A stretch of 64,000 bases of DNA from Aaosphaeria pasadenensis (Eukaryota; Ascomycota; Dothideomycetes; Pleosporales), in assembly GCA_022813625.1 (NCBI GenBank), contig JAKLMB010000005.1:124001-188000 (forward strand), given 5' to 3'. How positions within the stretch are numbered: the first letter of the stretch is position 1; the number at the start of each line of letters is the position of its first letter. This document shows, in pieces, positions 46,734 to 56,839 of this stretch. The position numbers and the translations under genes were made by a program. The notes beneath the pieces were generated by a model. That model was not told the DNA's origin and did not search any database. It saw only the letters and a list, made by a program, of their open reading frames with translations.

Positions 46734-47181
46734 AGCTGCTGCTGGTTGCTTGTGATGTGGTCGAGTAGATGTTGTTTGTACGCAAGTTGCGTAGATGCGG
46801 GTGTTGTGGTGGTGTTGTGAGGATGTTGTGTTGATGTGTCGAGGGACGAAATGTTTGTTGTTGGTGGGAGGTTAAGTAGAGGTAAAGGTAAAGGTAAAGG
46901 TCGCGAGTTTATTGACTTCACAAAAGTTCGGGGCCTCGAGCGCAACAAACCCCGGTCGGGTTAGCGCGCCAAGTCCATCGCAACAAGGCTGGGAGTGCCA
47001 ACCGGAGTTCCGCCGACAGGCAAGAGCTCCATCCCAAGCAGCACATAGGTAGCTTACTTACATCACTACTGCAACCTCCAACCAGCAAACACCGTTACCC
47101 TTTCTGCGTTCTGTCACTTTCGTGCATCACAGTCTGCCTAAAGGGAAACTCGCCTTCCCATTCATTGGACGTTGATTCAAG
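46734..47181. promoter_or_regulatory. Shared 5' region of the coiled-coil gene and VMA6
   Basis: The two starts are 448 bp apart on opposite strands. A run of AGGTAA(A) units occurs at about 46875-46901. No named operator can be identified. Confidence 0.35.
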
Positions 47182-48447
47182 ATGGAAGGCCTCTTTTACA
47201 ACGTCAAATACGGGTACGTGGACTGGTACATGGATTGCGAACGACAAAGACTAAACACCGAACAGCTATATTGAGGGTATCGTCCGCGGCTATCGGAATG
47301 CTTTGCTCACGAGCCAGAACTACAACAACCTGACACAGTGCGAGACCATTGATGGTGAGCTCGCTCCTACGCCCCGATTACCGAGTACCAGTGGACGATG
47401 CTGATGCGTTAGGTAGATGTAAAGCTACAGCTTGCGCCAGCCTACGGCGACTTCCTCGCCTCCCTCCCACCCAATCCATCGACATCCGCGCTTGCCAGTA
47501 AAACAACAGACAAACTCGTTGCCGAGTTCCGCTACCTCCAGGCTAATGCCACTGGTTCCCTCGCGAAATTCATGGAGTACCTTACCTACGGTTACATGAT
47601 TGATAACGTCGCCCTTTTAATCACAGGCACGCTGCACGAGCGCGATACAAGGGAACTACTGGAGCGTTGCCATCCACTTGGATGGTTTGAAACAATGCCT
47701 GTGTTGTGTGTCGCGACCAACATAGAGGAACTGTACAACTCTGTCTTGATCGAAACGCCCCTGGCACCGTACTTCAAGGGATCCCTCAGCCACCAGGATC
47801 TTGACGAATTGAACATCGAGATTATCCGTAATACATTGTATAAGAACTATCTCGAAGATTTCTACCAGTGGGTAAACTCCGCAGAGGAGGTTGCGGGAAC
47901 CCCTACTGCCGAAGTGATGTCTGAGGTGCTGGAATTCGAAGCGGACCGAAGGAGCATCAACATCACGCTTAACTCGTTTGGAACCGAACTTTCTAAGAAT
48001 GACCGAAAGAAGCTGTACCCGAACTTTGGTAGCCTACACCCGGAGGGCACTCTCATGCTCTCAAGAGCAGATGACGTGGAAGGAGTGCGTATCGCTGTCG
48101 AGAGCGTATCCGATTACAAGTCCTTTTTCGACCAGACCGGATTGAGCCAGGGTGGAAGTGGCGGCCTCGGTAACATGGCAGGCGGTGCAGGTGGCGAGTC
48201 CCGGAGTCTGGAGGATCTTTTTTACCAGAAGGAGATGGAGATATCAAAGTTGGCCTTCACACGCCAATTCACGCACGCTGTCGTGTATGGGTGGGTAAAG
48301 TTGCGAGAACAGGTTCGTGCAAAACTCGAGCAGTAAACATAATAGCTTGCTGACCATATACAGGAAATTCGCAACATCACCTGGATAGCTGAATGCATCG
48401 CACAGAACCAGAAGGAGCGGATTGGGAACTATATCAGTGTCTTTTAG
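47182..48447 (+). CDS. VMA6: V-type ATPase subunit d (V0 sector)
   Basis: Subunit d couples the central rotor of V1 to the membrane c-ring in the vacuolar proton pump. Four exons, 47182-47213, 47266-47354, 47417-48312 and 48364-48447, give 366 residues, the usual size. The tiny first exon encodes MEGLFYNVKYG, continuing into GYIEGIVRGYRNALLT, a typical start. Other family blocks are FLTYGYMIDNV-like YLTYGYMIDNVALLITGT, LHERDTRELLERCHPLGWFE, and ATNIEELYNSVLIETPLAPYF. The last exon, EIRNITWIAECIAQNQKERI ending ISVF, is the conserved C-terminus. The final intron has an atypical GTTCGT donor but is required to reach that conserved end. A Gly-rich insert (GGSGGLGNMAGGAGG) near residue 285 is common in filamentous fungi. 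Confidence 0.95.
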
Positions 48448-49252
48448 AGACGGCGAAGCCCAATGTACTCTAGCTTGTTCACATCTAGTCATTGCGGACT
48501 GCGTGGCGTTGGGAGTTTAACGTGTATACTTGCATCTTTCGTTCAGGAAATGATATATCCTCTTGTACAACTGTTCATCTACTTTCATCCCGGTGTGCAA
48601 AAGAGTGTGGTTGTCATATGTGCTTCATTTGTATCAAGGATCTACTAATATATGACAAGATCCAGATTCTTGTTCGCAGAGGATGGCTGGCTCAGCGTAC
48701 AGCGTTCTAACAGGAGCGCTCAATCAGGTCTAGAGATTCTCGAATATCGTACTCCTATCGCGATGTGGCATGGGCAAAGCATGTGCAATGTACTGAGGTG
48801 ATTGCCAGCAAGCCACATTTGTCCTCTGGAGAGCATTTTTTTCACATACCTGCCAATGGTAAGGTGTTGGTACTTTACTTTACTTTACTTCAGTAGCGAG
48901 ACCTACACACTTCCCTCGCACTCAACCACCACCTTCACCCTCCTTACCCTCTTTACTTTACTTTACTCTAGTACTGAGACTTACACGTTCCCTCCACACT
49001 CAGCTACTACTTTTACTCTCCTTGTCCTCGCCCTCCTTTCCCTCCTTTCCCTCCCTACCCTCTTTACTCTACTTTACTCTACCTTACTCCAATACCGAGA
49101 CTCACACGCTTCCTCCACACTGAACCACCACCTGTACCATCCGCCCCGGCCTACTTCGACCCTACGTTACCACAATCATAGGTAGGTAAAGCTCATCACT
49201 CTGCCTCCCCCAGTTGACTCACATCTATCGGAGTGACATCCCCTTGATCAAC
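48448..49252. other. Intergenic with a triplicated pyrimidine-rich repeat
   Basis: 0.8 kb between same-strand genes. The right half holds the repeat listed separately. No gene seen. Confidence 0.5.
48870..49140. repeat. Three imperfect copies of a pyrimidine-rich unit
   Basis: Copies begin near 48870, 48954 and 49063. Each reads TTTACTTTACT-like sequence, then AGTACCGAGACTYACACRCTT-like sequence, then CCTCCACACTCAACCACCACC-like sequence and a CTCCTTACCCTC run. Copies differ by substitutions and by spacer length. It lies just upstream of the start of the next gene and may be transcribed as leader. Confidence 0.8.
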
Positions 49253-50651
49253 ATGACCTCTCCACAGCGACCTTCAGGAGATGGGGCTGGCATCGAGCGT
49301 GAGCAAGATGCCATCCGTCCATTCTGGAGATTCGCCCAATCTACTTATAGTTTTCCAGCAGTCGAGAGAACTCGTGATTTGAATGGCGGAGTTCCCACTG
49401 TGAGAGGCGCGAGTGCTCAATATCAGTCTACCGTTAGCACTCCACAGGAACCCTCAGTCGGTCAGAACAGCACCGCAATGTACCCAAATCGCATCGGTCT
49501 CTTGTCTGATTCGGGCCATGATGATCCGAATAGGGATCTGAACGAAGGGTCTTATATGCCTCCCGGAAACCCCAGACAGACAGGTAGCTTTGCTTTTGGA
49601 CTACCGATTCGCCTCCGCCAGAAAGGTTTCGATCTCGACGGAAGGACTCATGTGCCTTCCCAAAACCCCAGACAGACATTTAGTTTTGGACTTCCGATTC
49701 GCCCCCGCCAGCAAGGTCCCCATCAAGGTAAGTGAGGCTGATACGTCATCAATGAACTTGAGGGGCTTCTTCGCTGTAGATGTTCTCGGGAGAAGCGACT
49801 GCTTGGAACGTGTTGCGGGTTTGCTTCCTGCGGGCAGACATCTACAGATCACGAGCAACCGCCTCTACTGACGACCGTAGTCACAGCGCCAACCCCCAGA
49901 GTCGAATGGGACTTCAATGGGCCAGAACCGGTGCCGTGGGGCACACAGGGAACCACAGCCTACAGCGAGTTGCAGCCGTCGCGAGTTGCACCCTGGAGGG
50001 GCTTTCCTCGGGTTCGTCGGAAAATGGCCATAGCGAAGGACAGGGGCATTGGTGAGTAAATGGATACAACGCAGTTACCTTCTGACAAATATTGCAATCA
50101 GCGACTTATTGTATATAGATGTGAATGACGTCTTGTTGCGCCAATTCCGTAAGGCATTATACGAGAAAGGATATCGACGAGTCGACATCCATTCATTGAA
50201 TACACAAGCTGCGCGCATGTTAGACACTGCGCGCGAGAACCAGTTAGATATGGATATGGTAGACATGATCATGGCTATGGCCGATGCCGCTCCGAATAAG
50301 TCTCCAACCAGGAGGGCACCAATTATCGAGTCACGACGGGCGAAGTCGTTGCGGATCAAGTCACAGCTCCGGCTTTCAAAATTGGAGCTCCAACGTCTCT
50401 ACCAACAGGAGGAAGTATTGAGTGGACTCCGCCAGAACGTCATTGAAATGGAAGAAGTGGTTCAGAGACGTGCTGCAGCGGAACGGCACTACGTAAATCA
50501 TCTGATTCAATGTGCAAGGAGGCACAACTTGATGACTCCATCTGCGGCCAATGCACTTCAGCAACAGTTTACTCGGAAAAGCAGGCACAATGAGCCGGGC
50601 GCGCCTTACAAAGACTATCTGCTCAGTCTCTTTCCACATCTATCGCTCTGA
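49253..50651 (+). CDS. Unknown hydrophilic protein with internal duplication
   Basis: Three exons, 49253-49727, 49848-50051 and 50119-50651, give about 403 residues. I do not recognise it. The N-terminal 160 residues are polar and contain two adjacent copies of a unit of the form P-x-NPRQT-(x)-SFxFGLPIRxRQxG. The middle exon encodes a Pro/Trp-containing segment (WDFNGPEPVPWG). The last exon is mainly helical, with a likely coiled coil (KLELQRLYQQEEVLSGLRQN) and a closing YKDYLLSLFPHL. The 120-bp first intron is the least certain part: an earlier acceptor at 49779 leads to a stop, whereas the acceptor at 49847 restores a long open frame. No membrane segment is visible. The function is unknown. 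Confidence 0.65.
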
Positions 50652-51083
50652 ATTGGCGACCCAACTCCGGAAAGCAGCTCAAGAAGCTGTTTGATTGCAC
50701 GTTGCTTCACAGGATTCTGGAAAGTCGCAAGACTCCAGCAGCGGGAGGTTTTCTATGGCAACCAGACTGCCCAATAAGGTTCGGGGCTGTTTCGAATCCC
50801 AAGTTCCATGAGCATTCACGGTCATTTGCATGCAGCTTGGGGGTTCCTCTTTCGACAGGGCGTTCCTTGAAGGGCTATGGATCGTAAACATTGTATTTAT
50901 AATAAACGAGGAAACCATACTGTCTCTCATAAATAATGAGATCAAAGAGAATTCTTGGAAATGACCAATGTGCCAGTTCCCTTGATTGTTTACAGATGCA
51001 GTCAATCTTCGTTTTGGTCGTTCGCTAAAACTTTCCCTGGGCAAAAACTTCCTTCATAAAAAAAAGTTGCGTCACACTTGGGC
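50652..51083. other. Intergenic upstream of DEG1
   Basis: 432 bp with no gene recognised. It contains the DEG1 promoter and the 3' end of the preceding gene. Confidence 0.4.
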
Positions 51084-53060
51084 ATGCCACTTACAATGCA
51101 GCGGCTGGTTTCCCCACTACCCCACGCGTTTCCAGAGCTTCAGTATTCGCTGCATCGCATATTTTGCCTGCACAGGTCTTTTCACAAGCTTTCTCGGGTA
51201 CCGCGACGTGTGCGGGTCAATCAAGCAACCGGCATGGCGTCGCGAATCACCGCACCTGGAGCCTATGAAGGGTGGTCACAGCAGCAGCTTGTCACCAGGA
51301 TACAGGAGCTGGAACTTCAATTGGCAAAGGCAGAGAAGATAACAACTACCAATATTGAAGCTCAAAACCGCGCCACATTTACGAGCTTCCCCATCCCTTC
51401 TCCAGGCGAGAACGCATCGAAACAAACACCGTTTCGCAAGCCTCCGAAGCAGCCATCTAAGCCGTTCGATGCGAGCAAATACAGCACTAGACTCATCGCC
51501 TTGAAATTCGCCTACTTGGGGCAAAAATACAATGGATTCGAACATGCAAAGAACAATAAGACACGATTGCCTACTATAGAAGAGGAGGTTTGGAAGGCTT
51601 TGGTTAAGACACGTCTCATAGCTCCCACACCCCAGAGTCCCGAAGAGAAACGGGATTACGATCGGATAACGAAGAAGACGTATCAGGCTTGGGACCGTGA
51701 AGGGGCAGATGTGAATTGGGATGGCTGCGAATACTCAAAGTGTGGTAGAACAGATCGAGGAGTGAGCGCCTTCGGTCAAGTCATTGGCATCAAGGTGCGG
51801 AGTAACAGACCTCTCCCGAAGTCTACACCGATATCTTCACCAGAGACCTCTACTGTTCCGGAAGAGACAATTGAAAAGACCAATGGTGATATCCTCGAGG
51901 CAGAGGAGGATCAGGGTGCAGAAGACCAGAAACCTTTCGATGACCTCCGCGATGAGCTACCCTACATACAATTATTGAATCGTGTCCTACCTCCTGATAT
52001 CCGCATGTACGCCTGGTGCCCGAACCCGCCGCCGAACTTTAGTGCCCGATTTTCCTGTAAGGAAAGACGCTACAAGTACTTCTTCACGAATCCGTGTTTC
52101 GCGCCAGTGCCTGGGTCACCAGCACTCTACACCCCTGCTGCATCCTCTGGCGGCGAGGACCCCATGCGGGAAGGCTGGCTTGACATAGGTGCTATGAAAG
52201 AAGCTTGCAAGCACCTCATAGGCCTCCACGACTTCCGCAACCTATGCAAAATCGACGCCTCAAAACAGCTGACCAACTTCAACCGTCGGATCTTCTTCGC
52301 CGACATTGAGGAAGTGTCGCCGCTAACGACGCCATCCTTCATCACCCACACCTTACTGCAGAACCCGAACAACGCCTCCGACCAACCCAAGATCTACAGC
52401 TTCACCCTCCATGGCAGCGCTTTCCTATGGCACCAAGTCCGCTCCATCATCGCCATTCTCTTTCTAGTCGGACAGCGACTGGAGTCCCCATCCCTGGTGC
52501 AAGAGCTCCTCGACGTCAGCAAGAACCCCACGAGGCCGAAGTACGAGATGGCTTCCGATGCGCCACTTGTGCTGTGGGACTGCATCTTCCCCCATGCAGA
52601 CGAGGTACAGTCCGCAGAACAGCGGGAGAAAGGGTACGAAGACCGCTTGGAATGGGTATATGCGGGCGACGAGGGCGGCTTCGAACCGAAGGGCAAGGCG
52701 AATGGCGCGCCCGTAGGTCGAGGCAAATGGGGCCGAGGTGGCGTCATTGACGATGTGTGGGAGGTGTGGCATGGGAACAAGATCGATGAAACGCTGAGTG
52801 GATTGTTGCTTGATGCCATCGCTGCTCAAGGACAGAGCAAGCTGGGTGACGGGAGTGAGGAGGTGGCGGGTGGGGCTATGAAGGGCGGGCCTAGGGTGTT
52901 CGATGGAGCGGACTTTGGTAGGGCGAAGGGGATTTATACGCCTGTAATGAAGCGGGAGAGGAATGAGTCGGTGGAGGTGATTAACGAGAAGTATGCAAAG
53001 AGGAAGGGTTGGGACGGCGGACAACGACAGAAGGCGAAAGAAGAGGTTGCAGATGAGTAG
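51084..53060 (+). CDS. DEG1: tRNA pseudouridine synthase Deg1/Pus3 (TruA family)
   Basis: Enzyme that isomerises uridines 38 and 39 in the tRNA anticodon arm. It is intronless. The ATG at 51234 (MASRITAPGAYEGW) gives 608 residues and matches the usual start, with a short coiled coil (QLVTRIQELELQLAKAE) as in other Pus3 proteins. An in-frame ATG at 51084 adds 50 residues that are Arg/His-rich with a single acidic residue, looking like a mitochondrial presequence. The catalytic block KCGRTDRGVSAFGQVI carries the essential Asp (residue 174 from the second ATG). LALKFAYLGQKYNGFE-like sequence opens the domain, and later TruA blocks FSARFSCKERRYKYFF, GLHDFRNLCKID and HGSAFLWHQVRSI are all present. 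Fungal-specific acidic and Gly-rich inserts and a basic tail explain the length. The family identification is very secure; use of the first ATG is inference. Confidence 0.93.
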   Translation: MPLTMQRLVSPLPHAFPELQYSLHRIFCLHRSFHKLSRVPRRVRVNQATGMASRITAPGAYEGWSQQQLVTRIQELELQLAKAEKITTTNIEAQNRATFTSFPIPSPGENASKQTPFRKPPKQPSKPFDASKYSTRLIALKFAYLGQKYNGFEHAKNNKTRLPTIEEEVWKALVKTRLIAPTPQSPEEKRDYDRITKKTYQAWDREGADVNWDGCEYSKCGRTDRGVSAFGQVIGIKVRSNRPLPKSTPISSPETSTVPEETIEKTNGDILEAEEDQGAEDQKPFDDLRDELPYIQLLNRVLPPDIRMYAWCPNPPPNFSARFSCKERRYKYFFTNPCFAPVPGSPALYTPAASSGGEDPMREGWLDIGAMKEACKHLIGLHDFRNLCKIDASKQLTNFNRRIFFADIEEVSPLTTPSFITHTLLQNPNNASDQPKIYSFTLHGSAFLWHQVRSIIAILFLVGQRLESPSLVQELLDVSKNPTRPKYEMASDAPLVLWDCIFPHADEVQSAEQREKGYEDRLEWVYAGDEGGFEPKGKANGAPVGRGKWGRGGVIDDVWEVWHGNKIDETLSGLLLDAIAAQGQSKLGDGSEEVAGGAMKGGPRVFDGADFGRAKGIYTPVMKRERNESVEVINEKYAKRKGWDGGQRQKAKEEVADE

Positions 53061-53281
53061 ATATATAGGAAATCAAATAGAATAGACAATGAGATACCCC
53101 GCTCTAACATCTGAAATGTATGGATAATATTGAGCACGAGATGCAGACGATGGTTATTTATATATATGACGTGCAGCGGTTTGTACAGCTTGCGCTGGAG
53201 TCATACTTTGAGCGACGCTGATCGGCCCAATGAAGTATGCCTAATCCTCCCATCATGACGGCTGTTGTCCTCCGAATCAAC
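53061..53281. other. Short convergent spacer
   Basis: 221 bp between the DEG1 and HUB1 stops, AT-rich at its left end. It presumably holds both polyadenylation regions. Confidence 0.4.
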
Positions 53282-54052
53282 TTAGTCACCAGTGTCCAAC
53301 TCGAGATCAATCTGCACACCGTTAGAAACGCCATAGTCTTCCAGCGTAAGTTGATCTTTGAACGGCCTCTCGCCTTGCCGTTTAAGCATAATCTCATGTA
53401 CAGGACGACCTGCGCTATGTTAGTCTTCTATCAAACACGAGAATGATATGCTATCAGAGTACTCACCTATCCTCGCAGCTACCATCGCTTTGAAGACCTT
53501 GACAGGATCGCTAGGCAGACAAGGAATCTGCGCCTTTGTACCGAGACGATCGTTGACCGTCACAATGATCATTTGCTGACCAGGAGCCGCTGGCGGTGCA
53601 GCCGGGGGTTTGTCTTTCGATTCCTTGGACTTTTCCTCCCTTACTTTGTCCCGCGCCTCTCTGAACTGCTCCCGCCGCCTATCCTTCCTCTCATCATCAT
53701 CGTCCCGGTCCCGAAGGCGTCCTTGTCCACGATTCGGGCCATCAAAGTCTCTTCTCCTTGAATCTTGCCCCCTTCCAAATCGATCATCGTCTCTCCTCGA
53801 ATCGTTCCCTCTGCCGTAGCGGTCGTCCCGCCTCCTGTCGTCATCACGATCACGGAATCCGCCTCGTTGGTCTCGACGATTGTCTCTGTCGTCGCGGTCG
53901 TCGCCACGTCTCGAGTTGTCCTTCCATTTGAGTCCTGAGAAGTTCTTAGTTCTGGGCGCACGGCCGGGAGACCTCAGGCGACGTGAGGAATCCTCTCGTT
54001 GCGGGGATTTTGAGCGCGAACGGTCCTCTCGTGGAGGGGAGGGCGAAGGCAT
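53282..54052 (-). CDS. HUB1: Hub1 ubiquitin-like modifier with RD-rich N-terminal extension
   Basis: Two exons, 54052-53467 and 53409-53282, give 237 residues. The last about 77 residues (161-237) are a Hub1/UBL5 ubiquitin-like fold: VTVNDRLGTKAQIPCLPSD, then KVFKAMVAARIG, EIMLKRQGERPFKD and LTLEDYGVSNGVQIDLEL. Hub1 binds spliceosomal proteins such as Snu66 non-covalently and tunes splice-site choice. There is no diglycine end, as in all Hub1 proteins. The first 160 residues are extremely rich in Arg and Asp with RS dipeptides (EDRSRSKSP, RRDDRYGRG), like SR-type splicing factors, whereas yeast and animal Hub1 stand alone at about 73 residues. The intron falls inside the ubiquitin fold at a glycine codon, so both parts are one transcript. 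It is divergent from GPI15 over 349 bp. Confidence 0.88.
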
Positions 54053-54401
54053 GGTGCTGAAATCTTTTTCCACTTGATGTCCCCCAATAAGGTGGTATGC
54101 TAGGTTGTTGTTTTTCTAGTCGCAGCTTCCGTATTGCAGCTCGACCGCGAGAACGTAAAATAAGTGTGGTAGTTGTTTTTGGGCAACATGTGCCTTGATT
54201 TCCAGCTTTCAGAGGATGAAGTCAGAGTTGCCAAGGAAAGCCTACAATCTGGAGCAAACAGGCAGGGAGCTTGGGCCTTCGCTTGCTCCCGCTCAGCCCT
54301 ACGGCTCCTCATCCATCTTCAGATCATGCATGCATTCTTCAATCCGATCTCTGTGCCGCAAGAGTGCTTGAGAAATACCCCACTTTCAATATGATACGTC
54401 A
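54053..54401. promoter_or_regulatory. Shared 5' region of HUB1 and GPI15
   Basis: 349 bp separate the two divergent starts, so their promoters probably overlap. No specific site recognised. Confidence 0.4.
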
Positions 54402-55105
54402 ATGATGTCGGAAATACTTCAGCGTTTCATAAAGCCGCCGGTCCAGACGCTCAGTACACTTCAGCCCACTCCGTCCACCGCATTGTACACCGTGTCGACG
54501 CGCCCGACTCCAAAGACGATCGATGCAAAGACAGCGCACTATGCCTCGCTTTTGTTGAAGGCGCTTTTTGCAGCCGTAGCTCTTGCGGCCGTATTTACGA
54601 AGTGGAGAAAAGGATCGGACAAGTACATGAGCCTGCAACTCGGGATCTTAGAAGAGATGCTGGTTATCCAAAGTCTCATTGATATCCAATGGAGATATCT
54701 GTTACCGGGAGTGCTTGCTGTGCTTTGGCTTGCGCTTCGTAGAGGATACACTGGTATGCGTAATTTGCTCTATTAGTTTTGGAAGAACCAAACACTGACA
54801 CCATCATAGAAGAATCCCTCCTTGTATTACATGGTCTCGGTCTCCAGACTTCTACAAGCTCCTCGACTTATCTGCAGGCCGCTACGCAGCGATTCATACC
54901 CACGACTAGCATCCAGGATATCTTCATACATGAGGCTTTCAAAGGATTCGAGGTTCGCTACTATCTCGCGGTTGTCATCAAGGGCGAAGGGGAGGTGTTG
55001 ATCGTGTTCCCAACCCTGTTGCCGCGACTGGCGATATTGGAAGAAGTTTGGAGGGGAGCCAGAGCATGTTTGTACGAAGATGGGACTCAAAAAGCAATGA
55101 AATAA
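54402..55105 (+). CDS. GPI15: GPI-GlcNAc transferase subunit H (PIG-H/Gpi15)
   Basis: Subunit of the ER complex that transfers N-acetylglucosamine to phosphatidylinositol, the first step of GPI-anchor synthesis. Two exons, 54402-54753 and 54810-55105, give about 215 residues. Two hydrophobic segments (about 47-65 and 97-112) sit before the PIG-H domain. Its hallmarks are all in exon 2: EESLLVLHGLGLQ, FIPTTSIQDIFIHEAFKGFE, VRYYLAVVIKGEGEVLIVFP, and LPRLAILEEVWRGARACLY. Two consecutive ATGs open the frame (54402 and 54405), so the start could be one codon later. The downstream DIB1 gene converges, with a 202-bp spacer. Confidence 0.93.
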
Positions 55106-55307
55106 AGAAATAGAGAAATGAATAAATCCACCATCAAAGGTTAGACGTCTAATGAATCATTGAATAATTGAAAGGCCAAAGTTTTGATATCAGGGCGTGT
55201 TAAACGCCGCCACTGAACTCCTCGTAACTCCTCGAAATACCACTCCCCAGCGCATGCAGCCCTTCATGACAATGCCGCTTAGATCCACAAGTCCACATGA
55301 CATCACA

Positions 55308-55799
55308 CTAATACCGGTACCTGGTAGAGTAGTCCTTCGGACTCACCACCAAACCTCGTCCCTTCTTCGCACCCCTGTAGATCGTCTCGATGATATCGAT
55401 AAGCTCTTGCTTGTCCTCCAGGACCCAGTTTAGTTTGTTGTTGTTACCCGTTCCGAAATCGCACATCATGTGCTTGTTTCTGAAGAAGAACATGACTGTG
55501 CAGGCATCGTAGAGCTCGTACATTGCCTTGAAGTCTGGCACTTCGTCAAGATCGCAGACATAGAGGGCTGCGAAGTTCTTGACCCTGTCGGCTGGAGCAA
55601 ATGTTAGCTTTCTCCGTATTTGATAAGACGTGGTTGGTCTATGGGACTTACCGATCTTGTATAGAACCTCATCTTGCCTCATGCAGTCTGGATCCGCGTC
55701 ACGGCCAAAGCGAATGACAACGAGACGGTCCTCTTCAGAGAGGATGGCTTGGTCTACGTGCCATCCTGTGCGTAGATGTGGAAGTACGACGGAACCCAT
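55308..55799 (-). CDS. DIB1: U5 snRNP protein Dib1 (Dim1, thioredoxin-like)
   Basis: 15-kDa thioredoxin-fold component of the U4/U6.U5 tri-snRNP, essential for pre-mRNA splicing. Two exons, 55799-55652 and 55591-55308, give 143 residues, identical in length to yeast Dib1. The sequence is highly conserved: GSVVLPHLRTGWHVDQAIL, RLVVIRFGRDADPDCMRQDE, then YVCDLDEVPDFKAMYELYD, VMFFFRNKHMMCDFGTGNNN and RGAKKGRGLVVSPKDYSTRY. The place of the thioredoxin CxxC is taken by DPDCMRQD, as in all Dim1 proteins, so no redox activity is expected. The single 60-bp intron restores the frame at an alanine codon. Identification is secure. Confidence 0.96.
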   Translation of the reverse strand: MGSVVLPHLRTGWHVDQAILSEEDRLVVIRFGRDADPDCMRQDEVLYKIGKSHRPTTSYQIRRKLTFAPADRVKNFAALYVCDLDEVPDFKAMYELYDACTVMFFFRNKHMMCDFGTGNNNKLNWVLEDKQELIDIIETIYRGAKKGRGLVVSPKDYSTRYRY

Positions 55800-56839
55800 G
55801 GCGTAACGGCACCTTTTTGAGCGTGATCAAATGGGACTGCTGTCGGTAGGTCTTTGGAGTAGTTTCGAGTGTATCTAGTTGTCTTGATTTGTTATGTTTT
55901 AAATGCTTGTTGCTCATCGAAAATTATACCTGGAGGAGGCAACAAGTGCACGTGCTAGAGGCTCAGAAAGCTCACCCCGCGGCTAGCCAATATAGGTTAG
56001 TACTGATATTGGTCGAACAGGAAAACTTGACCTCATCTATGGAAAACTGGACAATCATGATCAAGATATCTAGGTAGCTATTACTCTTTTACTTATGTTT
56101 TGCCGTGACCACTCAGATGATCGACGATGGTCGCCAGTACCATAATAAACTTTGATGGTGTGAACAAATCCCTGATGTTGGTTACTAACCGCTCGTTCAA
56201 TTTAGGCACATCATATCTTACACGACTGGTAAAGGTCCTTTCTAGTTGTATACACACCAGTCTTCTTCTTCTGTCACAGGAGTAGCTTTGATTACGAGGT
56301 AGTTACCATGTTTTCTTTTGTTGCTAAAGCCATATTTCTGCGCACGTGTTCCATGCCAAGCCAGCATTTAGTCAGCTGCGCCTCACTCTGGCCAGCTACC
56401 ACTCATTTAACCTCGTATTCAGAATCTCCCCTCCCCCTACTCCAGCAACATATATAAGTAGTGTTCTCCTCCTCACTCATTCAATCACCCCTTTTCCTTC
56501 GTACAATACATTATCATCTAAAAATACCTAGATAATCAGTCTATCAGGCTCGTATACACATTTGACAACTGTTGTACCAAGACCTTTCCCCGCTTTCTGA
56601 CTGCGCGTGTGAGCACTCGCTCGATTTCCACCTTTGCTCACTAGGCAACTGATTTAATTTCCACGCAAGCCACCAGGCAGACAATCTACATAAAGGCATC
56701 AACAATTGACTCTGTGTACATTCCACTGACTGCAATCTTCCGATCCTTCTTCATCCTGCGTATCATCCTACGTATCAGTGACTTTGTCTCATCAGTGCTT
56801 GCCTGATATCTGTTACTGATTGCTTTATATACCTTCACC
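55800..56839. other. Intergenic, divergent promoters of DIB1 and the VIT/VWA gene
   Basis: 1.04 kb with no gene recognised. The right half contains a TATA-like element followed by C/T-rich sequence. Confidence 0.4.
56451..56457 (+). promoter_or_regulatory. TATA-like element of the VIT/VWA gene
   Basis: TATATAA at 56451-56457 is followed by pyrimidine-rich sequence (56465-56510) typical of fungal transcription start regions, about 385 bp before the ATG. This is a placement by eye only. Confidence 0.35.

Noticed and set aside
52464..53024. 186-residue minus-strand frame opposite DEG1
   Set aside because: Shadow of the DEG1 C-terminal coding sequence.
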